A stretch of DNA of 64,000 bases, from positions 61,405 to 125,404 of the forward strand of contig NW_004190445.2 in assembly GCF_000224145.3 (NCBI RefSeq), written 5' to 3'. The position numbers and the translations under genes were made by a program. Under the pieces are notes generated by a model. The model was not told where the DNA came from. It saw nothing but the letters and a program-made list of their open reading frames with translations, and ran no database searches. Shown here one piece after another: positions 53,101 through 63,878 of this stretch. This DNA comes from Ciona intestinalis. Taxonomy: Eukaryota > Chordata > Ascidiacea > Phlebobranchia > Cionidae. Every line of letters starts with the position of its first letter. Position 1 is the stretch's first letter.

Positions 53101-56100
53101 AGCCAGACCAGTGACCAGTGACAAATGAGGGGATATTTGGTTCATTAATAATTTAAGTTGATCATCACATGCTGGTTGCTGTTACTTACATTTAGAACAC
53201 TAACACTGACAGTATAGTTTTGAATGGAAATAAATAAATAACCTTCAAAATACATGTGGTGTTCAATATACAGTTGAATATTTATACAATTATTATTAAC
53301 TTTTTAAGAATAACATAACATAATTTTTATTTAACTCTTCGAGAACAATATCAAATAATGAATACCATATCATTGAAACAACGCAGAGTTTAACAACAAA
53401 ACAACAGTTGTTGAAATATAAAAGACATGGGAAGACTAGGCCTGACAAGAATAAAACCGAATTAACTTTCAATTGAATTTGTTGATTTAGTCACTGGGTT
53501 GTTTTCCTTTGGGCAAGAAACTCAGTATATTCTTTACTGACTTCTAANNNNNNNNNNNNNNNNNNNNNNNNNNNNNNNNNNNNNNNNNNNNNNNNNNAAA
53601 CTGCTGAAACAATAAAATAACTTCTTTAAATAAAACCATCATCCAACCTTCAGGGTTCTCCACTGTTTGTGATGTCATAGAAACAGTTGTGACATCATAA
53701 TCTGGTGGGTTGGGTGCTACAGTACTTGTTGCTTCTGTGTCTGTTTGTTCCAACTGCAGTAATGGAAATAAAGTAATTGTAAATAGCATAGAAAACAGGG
53801 TGTTTTTAAGCTATATACTAAAGTTGTTATCTTTATTTAATCAGTTATTACCAGTTAACCTGTTACTATAGTGGGGGGGGGGGGGGGGGGAGATAGGACA
53901 CCTTCAGCACATAATATCTAAATATCCTGGTCGTGTTTTAAACAATTAACAACGGTCCATGGGAGTTGTGAGGATACTTTTTTTATTATTCTTTGACTGT
54001 TCTTTGTTTACTGCCATATAGGACCAGAAAATAGAATAAAAAAGTGTCCCATCTTCCCCCACCCTACTATATGTGTACATAAATTCTTCACATAAGTTAT
54101 GATGGGTAATTTGGTATCATAATTGATTCCCTGCATACCTATGTCAGACACCTATGATAAACATCCGTCACACTTTGTTGGTTGGTGTGTTTACAATACA
54201 AACCTAAAGTTCATGTGGGAAAACATTACGTAACATTAGAAGAATAAGACAGCATATATAATGGTAGTAAAATCTGTGTTTGTTCACTTTCATATTCAAT
54301 TTTCTCTTGTTTTCAAACAAACGGTTAAAAACTTGAAATCAATACTGTATATTATTTACAACTTGTAGCTAAATGCACAAATACAGCCAGACCAGTGACA
54401 AATGAGGGGATATTTGGTTCATTAATAATTTAAGTTGATGATCACATGCTGGTTGTTGTTACTTACATTTAGAACACTGACACTAACAGTATAGTTTTGA
54501 ATGTAAATAAATAAAAATAAATAACCTTCAAAATACATGTGGTGTTCAATATATAGTTGAATATTTATACATTTATTATTAACTTTTTGAGAATAACATA
54601 ACATAATTTTTATTTAACTCTTCGAAAACAATATCAAATAATGAATATCATTGAAACAACGCAGAGTTTAACAGCAAAACAACAGTTGTTGAAATATAAA
54701 AGACATGGGAAGACTAGGCCTGACAAGAATAAAACCGAATTAACTTTCAATTGAATTTGTTGATTCAGTCACTGGGTGGCGACATTTTCCTTAGGGCAAA
54801 AATATATATATATAACTTGACTTCTAAATCAACTTTATCTTATACACATTTGGGCTCGGTATGCGGTTTACATAGAAATTCAAATTACAACTCATTTATG
54901 AAAATTTAGGTCTTTAAATATATCCGACAATTGAGAATTTAACCTCGTATACCAAGTTACAGCCTGGAGCAAAAGATTATCCATTGGCTGGATAATTATA
55001 CAATTGTAATTATGACAAACAGAAGTATCAAACCTACATTGACTAACAAGTCTAACATCACCTTTTTAACCTTAGCTTATAAATCAGAATGAAAAAACAT
55101 TTAAATTAAGAAAAATAAAATCTGGCATTACACAACTTAGGTAAATCTAGTAAGAATTCAGAATAAAAATTTTGGCAACTAGTTTGAATACTTTGTAAAC
55201 ATTAAAAATGCACACTAATTGTACCACAATATACGTCTGTTAATTACTGTTAGCAATATAGGCCATTTTGTTACAAAAGGACCAACACTACAGTAATTGT
55301 TGTTAACAATATTTAGAACATACATAACCATTCTTTTAGTTTAACGGGTTAAGAATCAGTCTAAAAAATATCGCAGTTTCTGACAAAATGTGGGCACTAG
55401 TGAAGAATCCTCCGGTACATAACAGAATAGGCTGGTGGAAAGTGTTAAAAGTTGGTGCTTAGGTGTTGATGGTTAGGGGGGTTAGTGGTTAGCAAATAAG
55501 GTGGGGGGGAACTCCTCACTAGCTCCAATTGCACTCTTACACAGATTTTGTTTAATTACACACACACACATATATATATATATGGGGGTATCATTGGCAT
55601 TATAAGTCTTATCCAAGACAAGAAGCACTGATTTAAATAAACTTTTAATTAACATTGNNNNNNNNNNNNNNNNNNNNNNNNNNNNNNNNNNNNNNNNNNN
55701 NNNNNNNNNNNNNNNNNNNNNNNNNNNNNNNNNNNNNNNNNNNNNNNNNNNNNNNNNNNNNNNNNNNNNNNNNNNNNNNNNNNNNNNNNNNNNNNNNNNN
55801 NNNNNNNNNNNNNNNNNNNNNNNNNNNNNNNNNNNNNNNNNNNNNNNNNNNNNNNNNNNNNNNNNNNNNNNNNNNNNNNNNNNNNNNNNNNNNNNNNNNN
55901 NNNNNNNNNNNNNNNNNNNNNNNNNNNNNNNNNNNNNNNNNNNNNNNNNNNNNNNNNNNNNNNNNNNNNNNNNNNNNNNNNNNNNNNNNNNNNNNNNNNN
56001 NNNNNNNNNNNNNNNNNNNNNNNNNNNNNNNNNNNNNNNNNNNNNNNNNNNNNNNNNNNNNNNNNNNNNNNNNNNNNNNNNNNNNNNNNNNNNNNNNNNN

Positions 56101-56450
56101 NNNNNNNNNNNNNNNNNNNNNNNNNNNNNNNNNNNNNNNNNNNNNNNNNNNNNNNNNNNNNNNNNNNNNNNNNNNNNNNNNNNNNNNNNNNNNNNNNNNN
56201 NNNNNNNNNNNNNNNNNNNNNNNNNNNNNNNNNNNNNNNNNNNNNNNNNNNNNNNNNNNNNNNNNNNNNNNNNNNNNNNNNNNNNNNNNNNNNNNNNNNN
56301 NNNNNNNNNNNNNNNNNNNNNNNNNNNNNNNTTTATAAAGAGAGCATAGCAGTAATGAACGGGCACGTACGTTAGAAAACTAATTCCCAACCTGCCCGTG
56401 TTTTCGTTTATACTCACGTGATTTATGTTATAAAAGTTGTCGATCTGCAT
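50184..56450 (-). CDS. ndfip: NDFIP, Nedd4-family interacting protein, 6 exons
   Basis: Exons are 56450-56418, 52666-52561, 51955-51795, 51532-51335, 50631-50562 and 50287-50184. They sum to 672 nt, giving 223 aa (human NDFIP1 has 221). The cytosolic N-terminus carries WW-binding motifs PPDY, LPSY and LPTY. Three membrane helices follow (e.g. MFMLAFLLAFFFNWLGFFIG; YGAMSGFGLSVVNWLMYLKV; LFMWWFFFLIAVVLF), and the tail KGILNWMKVRKM resembles vertebrate NDFIP. NDFIPs are Golgi/endosomal adaptors that recruit and activate Nedd4-type ubiquitin ligases. Exon 1 codes 11 residues and its donor CAC-gtgagt is phase 0, fitting exon 2. A second version of exon 2 is present at 53753-53648. A 674-N gap lies in intron 1. 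Confidence 0.93.
51580..51745 (-). repeat. tRNA-derived SINE
   Basis: It shares GTACGAGTTACCGTGTAAGT, TATAGCTGACAATTGAGACA and AACCACTGGGTTGGAG with the 27866 copy, and ends in a decayed tRNA-like head. It lies in NDFIP intron 3, next to exon 4. Confidence 0.65.
52441..52480 (+). repeat. Dispersed GC-rich repeat, copy 5
   Basis: TTGGCCTGCCCACCCTGCCA followed by CCCCAGGTTTGGTGCCTATG is the best-preserved copy. It lies in an NDFIP intron. Confidence 0.7.
52510..53547. repeat. Segmental duplicate A (with NDFIP exon 2)
   Basis: It starts AAACTGCTGAAACAATAAAA and runs to the 50-N gap. The same sequence, with a few percent of differences and small indels, recurs at 53598-54827. This copy lacks the 201-bp MITE found in the other. 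Confidence 0.9.
53548..53597. other. Assembly gap (50 N) at the duplication junction
   Basis: The gap lies exactly between the two copies. Fifty N is a conventional size for an unknown join. Confidence 0.95.
53648..53753 (-). CDS. ndfip: Second copy of NDFIP exon 2
   Basis: It is 106 nt, as is the copy at 52666-52561, with intact acceptor CTGCAG and the same donor. The PPDY motif is kept, but four residues differ (I/T, P/T, P/T and T/N). Exon 2 begins in phase 0 and ends with one extra base, so the two copies cannot be joined in series; they must be alternatives or allelic. Confidence 0.75.
53869..54069. mobile_element. TA-type MITE, complete, with empty-site counterpart
   Basis: It starts TAGTGGGG (a run of about 21 G) and ends CATCTTCCCCCACCCTACTA, flanked by TA on both sides. 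The paired sequence at about 52781 reads TTACTATGTGTACATAAATT without the insert. This fixes the family boundaries at 201 bp with a TA target duplication. Confidence 0.93.
54828..55657. other. NDFIP intron 1, no gene seen
   Basis: AT-rich sequence with a CA/TA microsatellite at 55559-55582. No exon or known repeat is supported before the 674-N gap. Confidence 0.5.
55658..56331. other. Assembly gap (674 N) in NDFIP intron 1
   Basis: A run of N; open frames across it are artefacts. Confidence 0.95.
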
Positions 56451-56906
56451 TCAGTTTGACAAGAATGAACCGCGGTTGGAAAATCTCGCTTTTAAGTACT
56501 GGATGGGCGGAAGTTCAAAAACATATAGCCGGATGAGAAAATATATTCCCTGCCAGCTCCTGTCCGCATTACAATGGGTCCGTTGCTCAGGACTGTACGT
56601 TTTTAGATTTAATCAAGCTTTGCAGTTTTTTTGTAAAATATTTATTTAGTTATTATTCTCCAACACCATGGTTCACACCAAAACAGCCAAAAACAAATGT
56701 TCGAAAATATTTGGTATCGGAAATCATTCTTTGACAAGTTTTAAGCATATTTTGTCAGAGTTTGGTGTAAGAAATTACCGCGTTTAACTCTTCAAATACC
56801 AAAATAACGAATTCGGTAAAATATTCGCTTGCCTTATTCAAAATGGGAGAAAAGCATTAAAAAAAACTTTTTTTAAATTTCACAGTGATTTAAACGCTAA
56901 AACATT

Positions 56907-57000
56907 ATATCACTGATCAATCAGTTACACAGCAATGACATATCATATATAGTTATTGCACTCTAGTAATAATTTATGAAACTTGATTGATCAGTGATAT
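56907..57000. repeat. Perfect 17-bp inverted repeat, 60-bp spacer
   Basis: ATATCACTGATCAATCA (56907-56923) is matched exactly by TGATTGATCAGTGATAT (56984-57000). It lies between the NDFIP start and the 3' end of the GTPase gene. It could be the ends of a tiny fold-back element or a hairpin. Confidence 0.85.
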
Positions 57001-57034
57001 ATGAAAAAACGGGAGTTAACAAAATTAAAACAAA

Positions 57035-57200
57035 ATAGTGAAAAATATAGTTAACACGAGGATATTTTCTTGTCCTATTTGGTAGTAAGCAAAGAACATT
57101 TAAAGAATTATAAAACCATATCCTCACGACTCCCATAGACCGTTGTTAATTGTTTAAAACACAATCAGGATGTTTGGATATTATGTGCTGAAAGTAATTA
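57035..57200. mobile_element. TA-type MITE, ends lost
   Basis: The interior CTATTTGGTAGTAAGCAAAG, ATTATAAAACCATATCCTCA and CGTTGTTAATTGTTTAAAAC is clear, but the right terminus is missing. It lies 3' of the GTPase gene. Confidence 0.65.
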
Positions 57201-57292
57201 TAGAGTTATGGACAAATAGAGCAGACCAACATGTTATATCAGAAGCCGAGCATATGAATATATTTATATGATGTAACATGGTAACATTCACA

Positions 57293-60200
57293 CTACTGGT
57301 TAAGAACCTCCAACATACGAAGGGATGGAAGATCTGATGTATTTACATAAAGATTAGGTGGGGCTTTTGTACCGAAAACAGCATCAGTTAACACTGCAAA
57401 TGCAGCACCAATCAGGCCGGTTGGTTCTGACCGCTTTAAGGCACCGCTGTTGGTATAACCTTCTTCTTTTACTTTCCATCTTTGTCTCCTCAACTTATTT
57501 TCACATGTTTCAACTGCATTTTCTTGAATACTTGTAAAAGGAACAGCCCTTTTTAATTCTGCAGTTACCAAAGATACGATTTTCTCGTGCAGATTATTCA
57601 GAGTTGCTTCACTTGCATCACCAGCTTCCTATGTACAGTTCATTTTTATAGCCATGAGCAGTACAATATGTTTGTGCATTACACAAAAGTAAATTGTGGA
57701 TTTAAAAATCACAAACATTGTAGGATTTTATAAACAATATACTTTGCTTTACCTTGTTCATTATTCGTAAGTAGTCTGCTTCCAATTTACCGTAAAATAC
57801 ATCAAGCTTTCTTTCCATACGTTCCTGGTTTAAAAATGTTTTGTTTTTGTTTAATTTCTATTACATATGCATATACTGTTTTAGCTGTAAATTATATTTT
57901 ATTCCATGGCTTATCAACTTAGTGTACAAAATAATTTGCTTATACTGTTTCAACTTCGTGAGTGGGTGATTAACCCAACATCTACAGTGATTAGAGTAAG
58001 TATCGAATTACGACGCTAGTATCCATGTTAGGTGCGCGCTTGAAAGTTTAATAATACAACTAGGCATGCTGTATCAATTTAAATCTAAATTTGGATGTTA
58101 AAAAAATAAACTGTATCACTTATATGTATGTATCGAAATATATCATACCATTTTAAGTTTTTTGTTTGCCTCAGCTTTCTGTAACTCCCTTTTACTTTCG
58201 TAATTATGAAAGCATTGAAAAATTTCATCCATCAAAGAATTTAGCTGTTCTTCTTGACATGGCAGGCATTTTTCAAATTCAGAATTAATAAATCGCACCA
58301 TTAAGCTTTTAAACACATATTGATGTGCAGCTGTTAAAGCTTCCTTTGTCCCATTCCTTTTAATTTCCTATAAATATAAAATCAGTATAAAAGAACCCTA
58401 AAAAACATTTTTTTATTAAAATAAACAAACACACAAAAAGGTATGACACCACTTTGTTTGGTTTCTTACAAACAATTATAATATTTACCTTGTCCATCTC
58501 AATCCCATACTCATTTCTATACCTAGCAACCAGACTTTGTAAGTTCACTTGAAAAGTTTCCTGCAAAGAATTTACAGGTTATATGCAGATGGTGAAGGGG
58601 TTTTGAATAAAATAATAAATTCACCTTTCTCTTTTCATTTCCAGTTTCAAATTTTCCATGCTTTGATCGAATAGCTTCATGCAGTTTATTTTCACACTTT
58701 TTCACGAAGTCCTGGTTGCAATCACTGGTTGATGTTTTAAACGCTTCAATTGCTTTTGTTTCGGCAACCACGCTTGCTGCATCAACATCCTCTAAATAAC
58801 GGCCACCAGCTATCTGATTAAAATAATTTATTTCCGTAAAACAGCGAATTTAAAATAAAAACCCCAAAGATTTTTGAACACCTAGTTTCTTATTGATTTC
58901 CTTTGATCGGTTTTGCTTTTAATAATAATTAATTTATAAAAGCTTTTCTGTTTAATACCTTTTCCATTTCCTCCATATAGATATATCTAACAGCAGTAAC
59001 TTTATCNNNNNNNNNNNNNNNNNNNNNNNNNNNNNNNNNNNNNNNNNNNNNNNNNNNNNNNNNNNNNNNNNNNNNNNNNNNNNNNNNNNNNNNNNNNNNN
59101 NNNNNNNNNNNNNNNNNNNNNNNNNNNNNNNNNNNNNNNNNNNNNNNNNNNNNNNNNNNNNNNNNNNNNNNNNNNNNNNNNNNNNNNNNNNNNNNNNNNN
59201 NNNNNNNNNNNNNNNCCTTTACTTTCATATTCATGAAAGCATTTAAAAATTTCATCCATTAAAGAATTTAGTTGTTTTTCTTGACATATTAAAACTCTTC
59301 CAAATACAGATTCAATAAACTGAACCATAGATCTTTTAAATGCTAGTTGATGTGCAGCTGTTAAAGCTTCTTTTGTCCCATCCTTTCTTAATTCCTAAAA
59401 TATACAAAAATAAAAAACATCAGTCGAAAGAACTCTAAAAAAAATATTTATTCATTAAAATAATGAAATACACAAACAGCTATGACACCACTTTGCTTGC
59501 TTTTTCACATCCTATTATAATATACTTACCTTATCCATCTCAATTTTATACTCAAATTTATACCTAGCAACCAGACTTTGTAACTTCTTTTGAAATGTTT
59601 CCTGCAAAGAATTTACAGATTACATATAGGAGGCATAGTGTTTTGATACAGAATAATAAATTTACCAATCGGTTTGCGTTAAGCTTTTCAAATTCTTCAT
59701 GTTTAGATTGAATAGCTTCATGCAGTTTGTCCTCACACTCTTTAACGAAGTCCTGGTTGCAATCCCTGGTTGATGTTTTAAACGCTTCAATTGCTTTTGT
59801 TTCGGCAACCACGCTTGCTGCATCAACATCCTCTAAATAATGGCCACCAGCAATCTGATTAAAACAATCCTAACAGCTTATTTAAAATAATAAGCTTAAT
59901 TTTTCTAATGTTTTTAAAATTTCTTTTAATGCATTAGTTTTGTGCAATTGATTCACTTTATTTAACTCTTTAGCAGTAAGTAGTATAATGTTATTCAGAC
60001 AACTTTAAGAATCTTAACAAATACTGCTATAGATATGCAATATACAATTATAAGAAATGAGATTCAACTGGTTATCTTGTCATATCTGATATTTCATTTC
60101 AATATAAAAAACCTGGACAACCCTGATTTGAAAACAAATCTAAAGATCAAACTGTTCATTTAAACACACTGTATTTATGAGTCTTTGCTTCATACCTTTT

Positions 60201-63200
60201 CCATTTCCTCCATGCAGATATTACTAGCAACACATACTTTATCCATGATTTCACTTTTTTCTTGTATCTAACAAAGTTATCATGTTGCATTACTACCATC
60301 TATTACTAACAAACAAAAACAAAATACTTTCGTCTGTTGTTGTAACAAAGTATAACTTCATATAAACATTTTAAATCTTTGACCAAACGTGCTTCATATT
60401 TCAAACTCTGATCTTCTTCAAACTGATCACGATCATCAAGTTGCTTCAATGCATTCTGGAAGCATTCATCATGGAATTGTTCCAACATTTTAGGGTCAAT
60501 GAATCTGTCCCCTGTCTATATTGGTTTGTTGTAAGTTTACAGTAGTTTAGTTTTGCATCGATTACCTTGGACTTCATTGTAGCAAAATATTCACTTTTAA
60601 TTTCATCGATTTTATGTTGAAACTCAACAATATCATTGACCTTAAAATAAAGAGTTTTTTCATGTTATACTTTAAGAAAAGAGAGCAGAGTTATAATGAT
60701 AGGGCACATACCATTATAAAATTATTCACAAAAAAATATACATAGTTTGATTTTAAACGCATTGTACAATAACGGGACTTCTTGTTAACCCATGAACTTG
60801 AATACTGTGCTAATGATACCTCAGAACCAGATAAAACATTTTTTAAACTTGGACAAAAAGCAATAAGTTAATATTAATGTGGCGGGGCAATCATAGTCGT
60901 AATAACACGGACGTTCTGTTTCATACACCTCGTGCCCGCTTACGAGTTACCACGTATGTAACTTATTTATCCTCGCGTGGCGAGGCAACGCCAGTCGTAA
61001 TAACACGGATGTTCTGTTTCATACACCTCGTGCCCGCTTACGAGTTACCACGTATGTAACTTATTTATCCACGCATGGCAGGCAACGCCAGTCATAATAA
61101 CACGGATGTTCTGTTTCATACACCTCGTGTCCGCTTACAAGTTACCATGTATGTAACTTATTTATCCTCGCGTTGTCGGAAAGGACAGTCGTTATAACAC
61201 GGGTGTTCTGTTTCATACACCTCGTGCCCGCTTACAAGTTACCACGTATGTAACTTATTTATCCTCGCATGGCAGGCAACGCCAGTCGTAATAACACGGA
61301 TGTTCTGTTTCACAGACCTCGTGCCCGCTTACAAGTTATCACGTATGTAACTTATTTATCCTCGCATGGCGGGCAACAACAGTCATTATAACACGGGTGT
61401 TCTGTTTCATACACCTTGTGCCCGCTTACAAGTTACCATGTAGGTAACTTATTTATCCTCGCGTTGTCGGAAAGGACAGTCGTTATAACACGGGTGTTCT
61501 GTTTCATACACCTCGTGCCCGCTTACAAGTTACCACGTATGTAACTTGGTTATCCTCGCATGGCGGGGTAAAGATAGTCGGTATAACACGGACGTTCTGT
61601 TTCATACACCTCGTGCTCGCTTACGAGTTACCACGTATGTAACTTATTTATCGCGGGCAGGCAACGCCAGTCGTAATAACACGGATGTTCTGTTTCATAC
61701 ACCTCGTGCCCGCTTACAAGTTACCACGTATGTAACTTATTTATCCTCGCATGGCGGGCAACAACAGTCATTATAACACGGGTGTTCTGTTTCATACACC
61801 TCGTGCCCGCTTACAAGTTACCACGTATGTAACTTATTTATCCTCGCGTGGCTGAGCAACGACAGTCATTATAACACGGGTGTTCTGTTTCATACACCTC
61901 GTGCCCGCTTACAAGTTATCTGGTATGTAACTTATTTATCCTCACGTGGCTGAGCAACGACAGTCATTATAACACGGGTGTTCTGTTTCATACACCTCGT
62001 GCCAACTTACAAGTTACCACGTATGTAACTTATTTATGGGGCACTTTTATACCTTTAGTATTGTGTTTACTTCAGGTAATTCACCATTTCTTGCCGTCTT
62101 TTCAAGTTCCATTACAAGCCTCATAAGAACTTCACCAGTGCAAGGTTCACCATCAAGTTGCTTTACAACCAAACTATCTTCAGAAAACAAACACTTGGCC
62201 AAGTCATTCACTCCAACAAGAAAGTTTTTGTCCAAATCTTTATCATTGTAAAAATAAGACTGTAAGTGTAATGGGGCAGTATACAACCTAGTAATCAAAT
62301 AAATGCAGGTTGAATATTTCTACTTGCCAAACACAACTGCTAGGATTTTAAGTCAAAAAGCTGTCACATTTGTCATACCTGCAACTTTAACATTAAAATC
62401 ATCACTTCCTTTCTGTTTCACAACTTTCTTCCCAGGATGTGGCAACAAATGACATTTGACATCAGAAAAACTCTCCATTATCATCTTCCATGCGTCTTTG
62501 TTTTCATCTTGATCCGCTTTCATAACTTCTTCCAAATATTCCATCCCACCTTTGCTGCCATAATCATAATCTGACCTTTGCCAGTTCTGTACCAGAATCA
62601 AAAGGCTCTGAAATATGGTTTAATTTTACTTTTAAAAGTAATGGTACTTGTATTTGTTCAATCTCACTGATAAAGTTGTAGGTGAAGCAGATCCCTCACT
62701 CTTTATTAGATCCTTGGCTTGACTTGCAAAGTTCTATAAAGTAGTAAGTTCCTTTAGTTTTTAGTTGTTGACTAACCTCATATTTGAACACTAAGCTAAT
62801 AAAAAATTGTTAGTCCCAGTGACTCTAATCTAACATCTTGATGGTGTTGGTTTATTGGATGGCGATTAATTATGCAGTAATAATGATAAGAGTTTAATAA
62901 CATGCAAGCCCAATAACATTCGGCAACAATTCTACTTGGTACCGAATGAAGAGGATTTCATGCGAGAGAGTATGAACTGTTGATATTTCAATTCTCAGGT
63001 TAAAATATGGAATCGAATGCAATCAACAGTTTAATATTTTGGGAACTCATGAATTATTTTATATTTCTTTGGCTGGTGTTAATAATAAAACTGGGAAAGA
63101 TAAAACTGTGGGAACATAACAATTTATTGCAACTGGTAACAAAATCATGTATGTACCATTCCTTACCCCTACGTGTTGCACATCATTTTCTTTTATTAAC

Positions 63201-63878
63201 CCTGCTGGTAAATTGTAGATCTGGAGAGAACTTAGTAAAGTGCTCAATCCAAACAATACAGAACAGTCTCCTGCAGTCATATCCTCATTAAAAGATCCTT
63301 GAGTGTCCATCAAGAACACAGCTACTTCCTTAAGACATAAAAAAATTGCAGCAGTTGTATAAAATCACCAATAAAGTTACATGCATGGCCCTAAACAATA
63401 ATTTTACAATAAAATTGGAAAAAAATTTATTATCTAATATTTAACCTATTCCTTATCATATTTCAGCATGAATGGTTTGTTGGTTATATGGATTCTAGCA
63501 GTTGTAAGTGCCTTAGAACCTTTTCCGTTCAAAGGGAAAACATTTGTTAACCTGGCATCTTCTTGCTCCAGCCATTTGGGTGACTACAAAAAATGTGTCA
63601 TTTTAGTCATCTAGGACTACAATAGTATTAGGTAATATTTCTAAAGGTGTTTTTCTGTCTATAAAACTTTTTGAAACAGTTCCAAAAAGCATGCACCTGA
63701 TTTCCCAATAGATAATGACATAACAAATTCAAGAGAAAATATTTTCCCGATCGTTGTTCCCCAAACACACTGATAATGGCAACAGGATGGTCCTGGTAGT
63801 TGTAGAGTATTTCTTCAAGCTTTTCTAAGTCAATTTGTGGAAATTTCCCGGTCATCGTCGCAATTGGTACAACAAAGT
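57293..63878 (-). CDS. GB1/RHD3-type (GBP/atlastin-like) GTPase with duplicated stalk cassette, 5' end outside window
   Basis: Exons are 63878-63697, 63583-63446, 63328-63167, 62733-62668, 62607-62379, 62237-62053, 60640-60566, 60515-60357, 60267-60196, 59854-59666, 59601-59530, 59394 into a gap, gap to 58959, 58813-58625, 58560-58489, 58367-58149, 57824-57753 and 57628-57293. The first six encode a large GTPase domain: P-loop GEQRSGKYFLLNLLCHYL, switch region with LTTAR, G3 MDTQGSF, a G4-like VQNW and LLPHPGKKV. The rest are helical middle/stalk exons. Those at 60267-59216 and 59006-58149 are a tandem duplicate. GBP/atlastin proteins self-assemble on GTP binding and act on membranes or pathogens. 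Here P-loop Ser is Tyr, the usual RD is QN, and TAG (63448-63446) closes exon 2 in frame, so an inactive or pseudogene state is possible. The 57753 donor and others are clean. Confidence 0.75.
59007..59215. other. Assembly gap (209 N) between the two stalk cassettes
   Basis: The end of exon 59394-... and the start of the exon ending 58959 fall in the gap. By comparison with the other cassette about 40 and 24 nt of coding sequence are hidden. Confidence 0.95.
60875..62036. repeat. Satellite array, about 12 units of about 97 bp
   Basis: Each unit holds GTTCTGTTTCATACACCTCG, TGCCCGCTTAC(A/G)AGTTACCA and CGTATGTAACTTATTTATCC, with TCG(T/C)-GTGGCGGGGCAACGACAGTC variants between. Units differ by a few bases. 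The unit is the same sequence as the non-tRNA part of the local SINE (660-899, 27866-28090). It fills the intron between the GTPase-domain exon ending 62053 and the first stalk exon (60640). Confidence 0.93.

Larger units (their letters stand above)
53598..54827. repeat. Segmental duplicate B (with second exon 2 and a MITE)
   Basis: It starts AAACTGCTGAAACAATAAAA directly after the gap and stays collinear with 52510-53547 to CTTGACTTCTAA. It differs by substitutions, small indels and one MITE insertion. Confidence 0.9.

Noticed and set aside
55482..56450. 322-residue frame (minus) and 227-residue frame (plus) across N
   Set aside because: Mostly unknown bases in the 674-N gap. Only the first 11 codons of the minus frame are kept, as NDFIP exon 1.
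60877..61776. Repeated plus-strand frames with HTPRARL-type text
   Set aside because: They are translations of the 97-bp satellite units and show no coding constraint.
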